Notes under the pieces: model-generated | Databases searched by the model: none | The model's input: only the letters and a program-made list of their open reading frames with translations | Told to the model about the DNA's origin: nothing | Assembly: GCA_007922195.1 (NCBI GenBank) | Contig: ML682024.1 | Span: forward strand, 6,024,273 to 6,088,272 | Reading direction: 5' to 3' | DNA from: Podocnemis expansa | Taxonomy: Eukaryota > Chordata > Testudines > Podocnemididae | Length of the DNA: 64,000 nt | In this document: positions 1-11,754 of the stretch, one piece after another | Position numbering within the stretch: position 1 is the stretch's first letter | How the letters are laid out: every line of letters starts with the position of its first letter | Made by a program: the position numbers and the translations under genes

Positions 1-151
1 CATTCTGGTGACACAGGTACGGGAAGCGCCAGACATTGCCCAGCCCCACGGAGAAGCCAACCTGTGCTAGGATGTACTGGGCTTTATTGCTCCAGGCTGG
101 TCGGGTGGGGAGCTCCTCGGTGCCCTCTGACTCCGGCTTCACCTTCTCCAT
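1..151 (-). CDS. SLC6A16: SLC6-family transporter, first coding exon (probable SLC6A16), partial
   Basis: Read on the minus strand from an ATG at 151-149, 50 codons stay open to the window edge. After an acidic start ([13 protein letters not shown]) comes [14 protein letters not shown], then [17 protein letters not shown]. That is the hallmark N-terminal gate and first transmembrane helix of sodium-coupled SLC6 transporters, where the unwound GLGN segment helps bind substrate and sodium. The sequence resembles the SLC6A15/16/17 branch. In human, SLC6A16 lies immediately beside CD37 and is transcribed away from it, exactly as here, so position favours SLC6A16. The rest of the gene lies left of the window. 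A SLC6A15-like paralogue cannot be excluded from 50 residues. The SLC6 family call is near certain; the member is an inference from synteny. Confidence 0.85.
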   Translation of the reverse strand, partial: MEKVKPESEGTEELPTRPAWSNKAQYILAQVGFSVGLGNVWRFPYLCHQN

Positions 152-539
152 AGCAGAAGGGGCCGGGGCCACACACACACTAGCACATGGGAACAGCCCA
201 AACTTGAACATTTGCTCACACATTGGTTCACATGAACTCCCCGTGGGAGCCACCCACTCACATATGTTTCCACACACAGTCTCCTGCTTCAGCACCAGTC
301 ACATGCACATGTGTGCACTGCACACACAACCTTCACCACACCATGACCCCCCCCCCACTCATCAGCCCCCAGGGCCTGAACAAAATCCTGCAAATAAAAA
401 AAAAACAAGACTGATCAAGACAGATGGATGCACAGCTTTTCACACATGCAGTTCTGCGGCAGGATGTGGAGGCTGGTTATATGGATCCCCTTATCTAGTG
501 TGGCAACGCACTGTTCTGGGGTGGAACACAGGGCTGAGT
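152..539. other. Upstream region of the SLC6 gene, no coding signal
   Basis: This is probable 5'UTR or promoter-proximal sequence of the minus-strand transporter. It is rich in CACA and CACATG runs, with a short (AC)n at about 171-180 and an A-rich tract at about 395-410. The open frames here read through these simple repeats and resemble no protein I know. Confidence 0.4.
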
Positions 540-547
540 ATATAGGG

Positions 548-1080
548 CAGGGATGGCCAAACTTATGGAACTCAAGAGCCACACAAGTTGATTACTAAAC
601 CTTCGAGAGCCGCACTGAAGCATATAGCCATATACTTTTACCTACTCCAAAATTACTAAGTTTAAAATTCATTGCACTTTAATTTTATTGTAAAAAGAGG
701 GCACATATTGATCCTACTAATGTCAAATTCTAATAATTACTTAAGACTACCATGAAAACTAGGCCTACACAGTAAAAAAACACTTAGGTGTCATTCGATG
801 TAGAAGACTGCAGCTTAGTGGTGAGTTTTTTAAAAGCCCAACCATGCCACACTTCTTCCTGCCATCTCCAATCATGCCGCCACTTCTCCCCACCATTCCG
901 ACTCCCTCCCAAATCCCCAGGCCCTGACACTGGCTCCCCTGGGCCTGCTGAGGGTGGGAGATTTAAGACTCCTAGGCTGAGGCGGCTTTCCTACATTGAT
1001 TTGCTGGTGTTCTTCCAGAAGCCACAGTTTTTCATTCAAGAGCCGCATGTGGCTCACCTGCCACAGTTTGGCCACTCCTG
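548..1080. mobile_element. hAT-type non-autonomous element (MITE), 533 bp, with perfect 8-bp target duplication
   Basis: The left end CAGGGATGGCCAAACT and the right end (reverse complement CAGGAGTGGCCAAACT) form terminal inverted repeats. The element is flanked by an identical 8-bp duplication, ATATAGGG, at 540-547 and 1081-1088, the hAT signature. The interior is AT-rich on the left and carries 'gagccgca(c/t)' motifs near both ends. It has no transposase frame, so it must have been mobilised in trans. Confidence 0.88.
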
Positions 1081-1088
1081 ATATAGGG

Positions 1089-2397
1089 TCAGTGCTGCCT
1101 GACCACTCCCCCACCCCCATTTAAGGTGTCACCTGCCCTCAGCCCAAAGCACCTCTGAGATGCCTTCCTACCTCAGCCCCTTCCCCTGCTATGTGGTCAA
1201 ACCCTAAGGGCCCTAAACCCAGCCCTTCCCATTTCCAAAATCCACAAGCCCCTACCCTCAGAAATCTATACACACCATATCTCTCATTGACCCCCAGACC
1301 CTGGAAATCTATATGTTCTATTGGCTTAACTGTCAAAGCATATACACAGCTCCTGCAAATGGTCCTGTGAGGTTAGAAATCTATAGGGCTCAGATAGCCA
1401 ATTCTGCTATAGGGTCCCCCGTCCAACTCCCTGGCTCTGGAAAGTTACAGGGACTGTACACCCCCCTCCCCGGGGATTTCCTCAAAACCCCCACTGAATT
1501 TCTCAACAGCATCCACTTGTCAGCTAGTAACATAGGGTTATACCAATTTACCATTGGTTGGAAATGACTGAACTGAATTCACTAAGAAGTAAGGAGGTTC
1601 AGATGCCAGATGGATTCTCAGTTGTGAGGGAAAAGAAGGTTGGGAAGGGATGGATGTTTTGCTTGGTGTTGTGGGCTCTGCCTAACTTACAAGCACTATC
1701 TGATTAGTAAATAGCTCTATCTTTTAACATGGATTGGGCTGGTCAAATAGCATTTGTTAGGCTCCATCCAGTCTGGTTATTTTAAGTGACCATTATAGCT
1801 GAAATCACTGATAGTCAGGCTAAGTGCTAGTCTTAGACCTGCAGTGGGAACATATTAATGTTTCTGAAAAGAGACTGCCAGCCTCCATCGGCATAATTTC
1901 CCCACCTGAGACCTAAAATCACAGAGGTCAGGTCACAGTGTGGAAGTGGCAAAAGCAGGAGACTATCCACGAGGGTGATGGACTGAAGTAGTGGACAGCA
2001 TGATCAGTAACAGTGACCAGAATGACCGGCAAGGACCTGGAGGAATAAGCAAGGCGTCTTATTTCTCCCTTTTACCTGGAAGGTGAACTCACACAAAAGC
2101 ATCTCTGAGCTGTGGGTCTCCAGAACTGACCAAAGAGGACAACACAGTGAATAGTATACAGTGGCAGGAGAAGGGAGGGGCATGTTAAAGGCCATTTGTT
2201 TGTTGGACTGCATTTTTGTGACCTTGATCCAGAATGCTAGATTTGTGACTGGGGAATTTATAATATTTCCTAGTAGGCCAAGATTTTGAAAACACTTTAT
2301 TTCCCAAGGTCATTATCTCACATTATCACTGTCTTGAGAGGTCCTTATCTTGGATGGTTTCTGTACTAAAAGTGCTTATGTTTTAATTAATTTTTAC
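1089..2397. other. Intergenic, nothing recognised
   Basis: Unique-looking sequence between a MITE and a CR1 copy. I see no splice-flanked coding block, RNA gene or clear repeat. Confidence 0.4.
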
Positions 2398-2398
2398 A

Positions 2399-3365
2399 TA
2401 AGAGCACAAGAATGGCCATGCTGGATCAGATCACTATCCATCTAGCCCAGTAACCTGTCTTTTGACAGTGGCCAATGCCAGGGTTTCAGAAGGAATGAAG
2501 AGAGCACATAGCAATGGAGCTATCTTGTCATCTAGTTCCACCTTCTGGCAAAAAGAGACTAGGAACATTTCAGAGCATAGTATTGCATCCATCCTAATTA
2601 ATACCACTGATGGACCTATTCTCCATTAGCTTCTCTAATTCTTTTTTGAACCCTGTTATAGTCTTGGCCTTCACACATCCTTTGACAAAGAGTTAAACAG
2701 GTTGGCTGTGTGTTATGGGAAGAAATGCTTCCTTTTGCTTATTTAAATCAACTGCCTATTAATTTCACTGGGGGGGGGGAGCACCTAGTTCTTGTGTTAT
2801 GTGAAGTATTAAATTGCATTTCCTCATTTGTTTTCTCCATCCCAGTCACAATTTCATAGACCTGCATCATATCTCCCCTTAGTTGTTTCTTTTCTAAGCT
2901 GTAAAGTCCCAGTTTTATTAAGCTCTCCTCAGATGCAAGCTGTTCCATACCCCTAATAATTTTAGTTGCCTTTTGTGTACCTTTTCCTATTCCAATATCT
3001 ATATTTTTGAGATGGGGCAATCAGATCTGCATGCAGTATTCAAGATGTAGAAGTACTATGGATTTACATAGTGACATCATAATATTTGTTTTAACTAGCT
3101 CATTCCCTTCCTAATGATTTCCAACATACAATTAATTAGCTTTCATGCTTGCCACTGCACACTCAACAGAATTTTTCAGAGAACCATCCACAGTGGTCCC
3201 CATCATCTCTTTCCTGAGTGGTGACAGCTAAGTTAGGCCCCCTCATTTTATATGTATAGCTGGGATTCTGTTTTCAAATGTGCATTACTTTGTATTTATC
3301 AACACAGAATTTCATCTGCCATTTTGTTGCCCAGTCAACTAGTTTTGTAGGATCCCTTTGTAAAA
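2399..3365 (-). mobile_element. CR1 LINE 3' end, antisense
   Basis: This copy matches the CR1 3' untranslated region that is abundant in turtles and crocodilians. Read on the minus strand it runs through the segment about DNA 'catctgccattttgttgcc', the 'gagatggggc' block and the 'gaaccctgttatagtcttgg' block. It ends at the characteristic CR1 terminus, which appears on the plus strand as 'aagagcacaagaatggccat'. It is 5'-truncated with no reverse transcriptase frame left. The copy at 24540-25231 covers part of the same region in the opposite orientation. Confidence 0.85.
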
Positions 3366-4479
3366 CAAAAACCCTAAAAGGATGTAGATACAATGCTTCA
3401 TAGAACGCTTGAATAACCAATTTCATGTAATAAACTAATAAAATGGTCATGAAACACTTCAGTTTTTACTGTGGTGCCATACAGCCCCCCTTTCACCCTC
3501 AGTCTCACACTTCATTGACCCTAACACACACACCCAATTCCTGGAGAAAACAGATACCCCTCTCTTCAGATAATGTTTGGAGTCCCTTTCTCCTCCCACT
3601 ATCCATAGTTGCCTCTGCCCATCTGGATGAGGCTCTGGGAGGACACCAGGGATACATGCTCTTCATCTCCCCTCCTAGGTGGCAGTGCCAGCCGCAGGGG
3701 GACGGATGATTGAGGTCTCTTTTAAGTATACAGGACAGGAGACCCAGGTAGTTTAATTGCTTTGGGACTGGAGGGTGCTGCAAGCTTTGACAGCAGTGCC
3801 CCCAGCCAGGAAGCCCATGAACCTGCAGGCCTCCCCACCCAGAGCTCCCTGGCATAGGAGGTGGAAGGCCCTCCCTTTTACCCCAAGGAGATGCTATCAC
3901 TCCCCCACCCCCATCCTCTGCCAAGATCCACCTCTTGGCTGAGTGACACCCCCAGCCTGGCCCAACCTGCCCCTCAGGCTCTAAGCTAGCTCCTCCCCAC
4001 TCAATGGGCCGCAGCAGGTGCCCTCCGTCGTTGGCTGCCAGAGACACCCCCAAACAGCCCCTGCTCCCTACCCCAGAGGGGCTGCATTTCCACCCAGGCG
4101 AGAGATCCGCAGCCTCGAAGGATATCTGGACGCAGCATACAATATTCCGGGGGACAGTAAATAGTTTTGCTGCCTTTTGTGATCTAACCACTAGCCCCCC
4201 ACCCCCTCCCAGAGTGGGGAGAGAACTCAGGAGTCCTGGCTCCCCCATCAGTTTCAGCTGGGGGGGGCAATGGAGGAGTAAGGGGAGTTGCACTGAAGTA
4301 CAGGGACCCACGTGATGGCACGTGGGATCTCTCCGATCCCCCAAATGCCACCACTGCTCTCAATAGGAGACCCCCAGCTTTCCGCTGCACCCCTCCTTTG
4401 TGCGCCCCCGCCCTACCCGACATGCCCCCCAGAACCCCTCTCCCAGCCACGAGCGGGGGAATCTCCTACCTGCCCAGGG
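3366..4479. other. Intergenic, GC-rising, no gene recognised
   Basis: Long chance frames occur here, including a 279-codon minus-strand frame at 3505-4344. The composition is Pro/Gly/Ser-rich with no domain, and several mononucleotide C or G runs interrupt the sequence. A short stretch near 4205-4265 resembles the 'caggagtcctggctccc' repeat also seen at 7085-7200, 14610-14740 and 31790-31900. Confidence 0.35.
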
Positions 4480-5290
4480 GGCGCCAGGCTGCAGCCAGCC
4501 AGCGTGGAACTGCAGTTGCATCAGGCAGCCGGGCGGGGGGGCCGGGCGGGAAAGGGGCCGGTCCTTTCCTGGGTTAACCCGTTCAGCACCAACCCCTGGC
4601 GGGATTTGACAGAGGAGTCTCCACCCCCCTGCCCCGTCTCCTCCCTCCCCACCCCATCGAGAGGCCCCTCCCGGCCTGCCCCTGCCCCTGCCCCCCACCC
4701 CCTCGCTGTATTGTTGCAACCGCTGTTCTAGCCAGCACCTGGCGGCAGGTGCACGAGGCGATGGGCAGACGGGCCAGGGGTAAACATAGAACTCGCTGAG
4801 ATCGGACCGCAGTGTCGCGGCCAGCACATTGTTGCAATGGTTGGTCTAGGCGGAACCCAACTGCCGGAGGCATTGGAGCTGCGGCCCAGACGGCTCCCTC
4901 TGGTCCAGCATGCGTCTGCCTCCCAGCATCCACCTCCCCTCCCCAGTGCGCCCCCTCCTTTGCCCCACCACAAGGCGACGCGAGTCCGCCTTAAGCAGGT
5001 CCACCTTAAACCTGGGGGGGGGGTGTCGAAATTTCAGAGGGGGACTATTAATGTTTAACGCCTAGAAGCCTAGACCAATCAGCTGCGAGCGGAGGCGGGG
5101 GGGGGGAGGCCGGAACGGGTCCAAGTTTTGAAACTTTTCGGGAGGGGCAGAGATCAGGCAGACAGACCGACAAAGCCCGAGCCTCTGGCCCCCTCCATGC
5201 TGCTGCTCCTTGGGGGGCTCGATCCCAATATTCAGGGCCCCCCACCCCGGTGAGTGCTCCCCCCACATGTAGGGACTGGAGCAGTAGGGG
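4480..5290 (+). promoter_or_regulatory. CD37: CpG/GC-rich promoter region and probable 5'UTR exon of CD37
   Basis: This is the most CpG-rich stretch upstream of CD37. It contains a perfect inverted pair of E-box halves, CACCTG-GCGG-CAGGTG, at 4736-4751. Two near-direct repeats (4709-4735 and 4827-4853) each carry a C/EBP-like 'ATTGTTGCAA'. A CCAAT box (CCAATCAG) lies at 5075-5082. A likely noncoding first exon lies downstream and ends at a consensus donor (CCCCGG|GTGAGT-type, GT at 5250-5251). It would splice to the acceptor at 6312-6313, just before the coding ATG. The upstream ATG at 5197 is out of frame with CD37, so it would be a short upstream frame. The transcription start itself is inferred. 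Confidence 0.5.
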
Positions 5291-6321
5291 GTGACTGTCG
5301 GGGGGTGTCTCGGGGAGCGAGAAATGGAGAGCGAGGTTTGGGGGCGCAGAAACAAAGACAGAAGTTTTGACGGAGAGTGGGGTGAGCCCTGGGGGAGGGC
5401 GGTATGTGCGTGTGCCGGGGGCGCGAGACGGATGGGGGGGACCCGGTGCCCACCTGTGCCAGAGGCGTGCAAAGAGTGGGGTGTCCTCGGTCGGCGTGCG
5501 GGTGTGTGTGTGAGCAAAACCATGTCAACTCCCCCCACAGTCTTACCCCCTCAGAGCAACAGGGGGAGGTTTGGGGGGGGGCAGAGACTGGAGCAGATTC
5601 AGGCAGACTGGGGGCTGCCGAGCCCAGGCGTGTTTGCGGGGTCCTGGCGATGTGGAGTTTGGGGAGCCCCGCACTGGCTCAGCCCATCCGTCCTTCTGTT
5701 CGGGTGTCGCTGCTGCCTGGGGCTTTGGGACGCTGAGCTCCCCCCCTTTTCCCCACTACTCCCGGACGCCTGGGTCCGCCTGATGCTGCGGAGCTGATCA
5801 AGGTCTACAGACGGGAAACCAGGAGCAGCACGGTTCCGAGGGGCACCGGAGGACTGGGTGACCAGGGGGCTGCAGGTCGGGAGTCGGGGGGACGGGCAGG
5901 GCTGGAAAGCAGCGGCGAGGGGAGTCGGAGGAGAAGCACAAGGAACCCGTGTGGTTTCCTGTGCGCTGGGGAGGCCGACAGAGGATGTGGGGCACAGGAT
6001 GGAAAGAGCCTGAGATGGGGAGGAGGGGAAGTTAGCTGCCTTATCCGTCTGAACCAACAGATGCTGTTGCGGCTTACTAGTTCCTGGGCCAGACAGCCTT
6101 CAAGTGGGCCTGAGCCCTATAGGAGCCGTGTCCAACCCCCCTCCCGTTGTGATATCACCCCCAGAATCCTGGGGTCTCCAAGGTGCTGGGGTAGGCAACA
6201 GCTGCCTCTGCTGCCAGGTGTGGGGGATCCACTTTTGGGGATTCCTGGGGGCTCTGGGGTCCCTCTAATCTCCTTTCACAGGCTGAGTACTAAGCCCCAT
6301 CATCTCCCCACAGATCCAGCC

Positions 6322-9300
6322 ATGTCCCCCAAAGGATGTCTGAGCATCACGAAATATTTCCTTTTCCTCTTCAACCTCCTCTTCTTCGTGAGTGTTGGGG
6401 TGGGATGTGAGGCCGATGGCAGGGGGCTGCAGTGGCTGGGCCCACGGAATTGCTAGGGGAATGGATATGGGGCTGATATGGGAGGGTGGGGCTTATGGGG
6501 GTTGCACTGAATTACCCACCCCTCGCTTGATGGAACGCACCCTGGGGGGAGGGGGGAGGAGCCTGTAGCTGGGGCCCTGTGGGGTGGAGGCATCTCTGGA
6601 TTGGAGTCAGCTGCCAATTAGCCCATTAACTCCTCCTGCTCCAGGTTGAGGGGAGAGCATGCCGAGACAAACTCATCCCCGCATAGTGTCTCACAGACTT
6701 AACCCCTTCCTGCTCCTCTTCCCCAGTTCCTAGGCAGCCTCATTCTCAGCTGTGGTCTCTGGATCCTATTTGACCAGCAAAGCTTTGCTGCCGTCCTGGG
6801 TGAGTGTCTTCCCCACATCACCCTCCCCACCACCACTGTGTCTCTCACTCCTGACTCACAGCCCCCTACCAGACAAGCCCCACTGAGCTCTATCCACCCT
6901 CTTTCCAGACTCCTCACTGTATGCTCTCAAGGTCTGGTCCTACATCTTGTCTGGAGTTGGCATCGTCACTATGCTGTTGGGTTTCCTTGGCTGCTTGGGT
7001 TCCCTCAAGGAGATCAAGTGCATGCTGGGATTTGTAAGTACAGAGGGGAATCAAGACCCTTGGGTCCTATCCCCCAGCTCTGGCAGCAGAGTGGAGTCTA
7101 TTGGTTAGAGCAGGGGGGACTGGGGGCCAGAACTCCTGGTTTCACTGGGAAGGGAGTGGTTCTGATGCAGGAATTTGCTCTTCCCCATGAGCTCAGGGCC
7201 TGGTGCAACTTCCTATCTTAGCTGTCATGATGTGACTCCCCCCCCCCCCCGCTCACCTCCAGAGTAGCCACATCCTGCTAGGGCTGTGCCCCAGTGCTGC
7301 ACCCCCCGGGGGATGGGAGGGGCCAGGGCATGGTGCCCGTTGGGAGGGGAGAAGGGAGGAGTGTGAAGGGAAAGTGATAAAAGCAGAAGTGCTGCAGCTG
7401 TTTCTGGTGGGGAGGGAACCCCAGGGGAGCCCCAGCTTGGCTGGGGCCAGTGCAGGTGTCCAGGGAAGGATGTTAATGGGGGATGTGCAGGGTATCCCCC
7501 CATCAGTTAAGAGGGGCCCATGTCTATTGGTATCTCTCTGTGGGGTGAGGTGGGTGTGGGGGATAGAGGAGGGGAGCTGGAGGGCCTCAGAGGCTGAAAG
7601 GATCCACTGACCCACTTTCTCTTCCACCCAGTATTTTGGTTTCCTCCTCCTCCTTTTCACGATTCAGATCACCATTGGGGTCCTGCTGTACACCCAGCGC
7701 GTCACGGTGAGTGGGGCACACCGGGCACTGCCATGGGGAAGCTCACAGCATCAGGGCCCTGGCTGGGGGAAAGTCACCTGTCATTTCTCTCCCCTCTCAG
7801 CTCAGTGCCAAGGTGGGGACCTTTGTGGAGAACGTGATCCAGACCTATCAGGAGGCAGGACCCCCCAGCGATGCGCACGAGAGCTGGGACTTTGTTCAGG
7901 AGCAGGTGAGACCACCCAAACTCCCTCGTCTGGTTGGGACCCTTCCTGAGGTACTCAGCAGTGTGTGCACCTTACTACTGCCCACCCTAGTTCAACCTTA
8001 CCTGTGCCTGCCGGGTCCAGCTTTCTGACCTCCACACTGCCAGCCCAGGGCAGCTCCTAGCCCTGCTTGCTCTGCCCCTGCGGGGCTCTTGCTCTGATTA
8101 ACATGAGGCTCCCCTAGGCATCCCCCTATTCCAAAAAGGGGTCAAGGGCAGATCTGCCCATGCCCCTGTGGTAGAGAACCTGGAACCAGGCCTGGTGCAA
8201 AGCCTGGTTTGTGAGACTAGCCCTTGTGTCAGCTAGGCTCCCCCGGGACACTGTCCTGGATTGTCTTCCTCCTCCTGCAACCATTTGCCGAGCCAAGCTG
8301 GTTGCAGGACACCAACAACGAAATTCTCGTTCAGATCAGCTTCTGCTGGCCAAAGGGCCAAGCCGGGGTCAGCCCCCTGGCAGAGCTCACCCTGTGTCCC
8401 TCTTGCCAGGAGAAGCTGACCTGGTCAGAGATCCACTCACATCTCTGACACTAGCTGGTGATTTTGCTACCTGTGAGCAAAAGTTTCTGCCAGTCTTGCA
8501 CACACTTGCCTGCCGGGCCAAGGGGGAGATGTGCAGCTGGGTTGGATTTGGTTTCCTGTTCAGATGGGTGTTGTGGGTGACTGGTCTGCAAGAGGGACCG
8601 CAGGCAAGCCCCCAAGTAGTTCTTCAACCGCAGTGGAGACAATGCTTTGAAAGGAAAGTGCTTCACAACCCTTTGGTTGCCAATCTCCCCGATGTGTCTT
8701 CTATCCTGGGCCCAGCCCAGCTGCAAGGCACCAGCCTTCAGACCCAAGGCACAGAATTCAGTTGGCATCAAAGCACTCTGTCTCTTTCTGTGGTTCCCTG
8801 CAGCCGAGCCAGACCCTGCAGGCAGCTGGAGCTGTGCCCCAGTGGCTGAATCCCCTGGCCACAGACTTTGCTCTGCTGCAGGATGACAGCTAGAGGCAGA
8901 GGTTGAGCTGTGGTTGCACTCCGCCGCTCCAATGCTTTGAACGCTGGGATTGATGCCATTTCAGACTCCATCTCCTCATCTTTGCCTCATTTGTTCCCAT
9001 CTCCCAGCCCCCTTTGTTCTCCAGCTGATCACGTCCCCTGCGTGTCCATTGGGGAGCCCAGCCAAGGGTATGGAGTGCTCACTCGCTTTGGGAGGATGGC
9101 TGGGTCCTCTCCCTCTCTGTACCCTCTGTTGCATTCTGGGTTGTTTTCAGTCAGCTCTTCAGCAGCTCAGTCATTCCCCCAGGCAGGGGGTAATGTGCCT
9201 TCCTTCCACAATCTACAAGGGGAACATCATTAACCCTTTCTTAGTCGCAGGGTAGCAGTGCACTGTATGGGGGAAACTGAGGCCTGCCTAGACAACACAA

Positions 9301-11754
9301 AAATTTTGCTGACAACATGCTGCTGCTTTCAGTCTGGCCCCTGAGGTCATCTCACGATGTCAGCATGTTCCTAACTGTGGGGGACAACCCCACTGGGCTG
9401 CTCTTTGGTCCCCAGCTAGGTAGCCATCAGATACAAGGGGTCCCTTGAAATAAATGTAAGCCCCCTTGTGCCTCTACTAGTTGGGATTATGGGTCCTTGG
9501 GTAGCACGTGTCCCACTCCTTCCCTCCCATCTCCTGACAGCTCTGGTGCTGCGGCTGGAACTCCTACAAGGACTGGGACGACAACCCCACTGTGTTTAGC
9601 AGCAACAAAACCCTGTACCCCTGCTCCTGTCGCAATGGCTCTGAATCCAGCACCAGCACCAACACCAACACCACCCAGGCCCCGGCAGTGAAGAAAGCCA
9701 CCAGGTTCTGCATCATTGCAGTCTACAGTGAGGTGAGTGCTGCCTGTGGCACTGCTGTGGGGAAACTCACACTCCAAGACCCCTAGCTGGGACCTGGATG
9801 GAAGAAATGTCACAGCCTCAAGATTACCATCTGGGACACAGCTGCGGGGACGCTCACAGAAGCTTTGTAGAAGGGAGAGGATTTTGTAGCAGGCTCCTGT
9901 GTTCTGATTCCACCCTCCTTCTGCTGTCATCCAATCAGGGCTGCGCAGGCAGTGTCCGGAGCTGGCTGGCCAATAACATCATCACTATTGTGGGCATTTG
10001 CCTGGGCATCTCCTTGATGGAGGTAATGGGCCTGGGGTGTGCAGGTGGGGCTGGAGATCTGGGTGTGCTGGGGGAAGGGGATGGGAAGCAGGCACTGTGG
10101 GGTGCTGGCTGTGAAGGGTTGATCACTGGCTGAGCTTGCAGTGGGGGGAATGTGAGATTCCTCCCCGCGTATGACTCAGTTGTTCTCCTCCTCCACCCTG
10201 CCCCCAGTTCCTGCAGCTGCTGAGCCTGGCCCTGGCTGGCAGCCTGGAGAGCAGGGAACTCACCAGTGACTCCCAGGAGATCCTGTTCTTCCCCAGCAGG
10301 TGGCACTAGTGTGTGCTCATGGGTGCAGTGCACATGGCTCCTGCATGTTTGCACATGCGTGTGATGGTCTGCCTATGTTTGCACCCACTCTGTCTTTACG
10401 TGTGTCAGTGTGTGCGTGTGAGGAGCTAGTAAATAATGTGTTCCCATGTGCATTGGGGTGTGTTTGGGCTCGTACCCATGTTCCCATGTGAATCGGGGTG
10501 TCTGTGGCCTGTGCTTGTCAGACCTTATGTCCCTGCACATCTGTGTTACCACACCCATGTATTACGCTGAGGTGCTTACGTGCATCTGTGCATGCCTTAG
10601 GCCATCCCCTCCCTAGCCTGCATGCATCTTTCCTTACCTGGCTATGTCTCTGTCCCTCAACCCAGCCCCGTCTCTGCCCCACACTAACCCTGTTAAGCCT
10701 TTCCCTCTTGCTGCAGCACAGCCATAGATCAGGAGTGTTAGCAAGGTAACTTACCTGGGGTGGGCTAGTTCAGACCCCCATCAGTCCCATCTTCACTCCC
10801 CCCCAACCCTCCCTCCAGATCCATGCCATGTCCATGGCATTCTCCCGACTGAGAGAAAAACCATTTGGCACCCCTCAGAGGCCAGGGCAGGAGAGGCAGC
10901 GGCTCCCAGGCAGCTCCCATCCCAGGGGCCTGACCTATTGCTGGGGTAGCTGGGAATGCATCGCCTGAGGGACCCACAGGGTGGTCCCCCATCCCCAGCA
11001 ACCCACCATAATAAAGTGTCTGTGGATAGAATGAGGGAGTTAGGTGAAATGGTTATTTCAGCTGAGGGACCTTCCCTTGGCTGGCAGGGCTGGTCCCAGT
11101 CCCCAGGGTGGTGCTGGGGGCTCTGGGCCTGCTGCAGCAAGTCTATCGGGCAGGGCAGGGCGAGGGAATGCTGTGGTGCAGGGGGCAGGCTAGGAGCTAA
11201 GTAGGGAGCTATGGGGGATTGGGGGAGTGGACTGATCTCAGGGAATCAGCAGCCCTGGCAGGTGGGAAGGGATTGAGCCATGAATGATTTAGGCCCTGAT
11301 TCCACCCCATGACCATTTGCCCCCCATCACCCCTTTTGCCCCCAATCTCTTCCCATCCCCCTTCTAATGCTTCCCCCCATCACAGCATTGACTGTAGGAC
11401 GTTTATGCAGGGATGTGTGACTGCATTGTGGGGGGTGAGGAGGTGGGAGCAGAACCAACCCGACCCCTGGGGCAGAGAGGGGGAGGCTGACCAGGGGATA
11501 GTTTCCCTCAGTTAAATCCCCCATAGCTCTGTGTGGGGTGATGGGTAATAGTGGGGGGGGGTCCCTCCAGTAACTCCCCCCAGTCCAACTTTTGAGGGGT
11601 GGCTGAGGGGAGCAGTGGGGTGTTTGGTGTCAGGAGTGGGATCCCCCTCATAACTTTCTCTCTGTCTTCCCCCCAGCTCTGTCTCATGATGTTATCGATG
11701 TTTCTGTTTAGAAACATGGGCCAGAACTACGACAAGCTGACCCGCTACTCCTAG
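6322..11754 (+). CDS. CD37: CD37 tetraspanin, eight coding exons, 265 residues
   Basis: Tetraspanin expressed mainly in B cells and other leukocytes in known species, where it organises membrane microdomains with integrins and MHC class II. Coding exons: 6322-6387, 6727-6799, 6909-7033, 7632-7706, 7801-7905, 9541-9732, 9939-10022, 11677-11754. All introns are GT-AG and the phases join. It begins MSPKGCLSITKYFLFLFNLL (first membrane helix). Helices 2 and 3 are in exons 3 and 4. The large extracellular loop has WCCGW (the CCG signature), PCSC, a further Cys and GC, making six cysteines as in human CD37. Exon 6 has an S/T/N-rich insert with several N-glycosylation sequons. Helix 4 spans exons 7-8 and the protein ends NYDKLTRYS. 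Human CD37 has 281 residues. CD82 is the nearest alternative by sequence; the neighbours SLC6A16, DKKL1 and KASH5 decide for CD37. Confidence 0.95.
7906..9540 (+). other. CD37 intron 5
   Basis: This 1.6-kb intron separates the exon ending WDFVQEQ from the exon starting LWCCGW. It is GC-moderate sequence with several chance frames on both strands and no repeat that I recognise with confidence. Confidence 0.6.
10208..10309 (+). CDS. Possible alternative last coding exon of CD37
   Basis: A good acceptor (pyrimidine tract then CCCCCAG, ending 10207) opens a frame that continues exon 7 in phase. Exon 7 ends ...CLGISLME; this block reads FLQLLSLALAGSLESRELTS and ends SRWH-stop at 10307-10309, 33 residues in all. 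It would complete the fourth membrane helix as well as the standard exon 8 does, but give a different cytoplasmic tail. An AATAAA lies at 11010-11015, 0.7 kb downstream. It could instead be a chance open frame or a decayed exon copy. Confidence 0.4.
   Translation, partial: FLQLLSLALAGSLESRELTSDSQEILFFPSRWH
10310..10620. repeat. TG/CA-rich low-complexity tract in CD37 intron 7
   Basis: Degenerate 'tgtgtg', 'gcacatg' and 'cccatgt' units recur through this stretch, giving Cys/His-rich chance frames on both strands. It looks like an old decayed (TG)n-derived tract. Confidence 0.5.

Noticed and set aside
3505..4344. 279-codon minus-strand open frame
   Set aside because: Gly/Ser/Pro-rich, no domain, interrupted by homopolymer runs, no splice or conservation signal. 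Chance frame in GC-rich DNA.
5197..5249. Upstream ATG frame as N-terminus of CD37
   Set aside because: It enters the next exon out of frame with the tetraspanin, so it can only be a short upstream frame.
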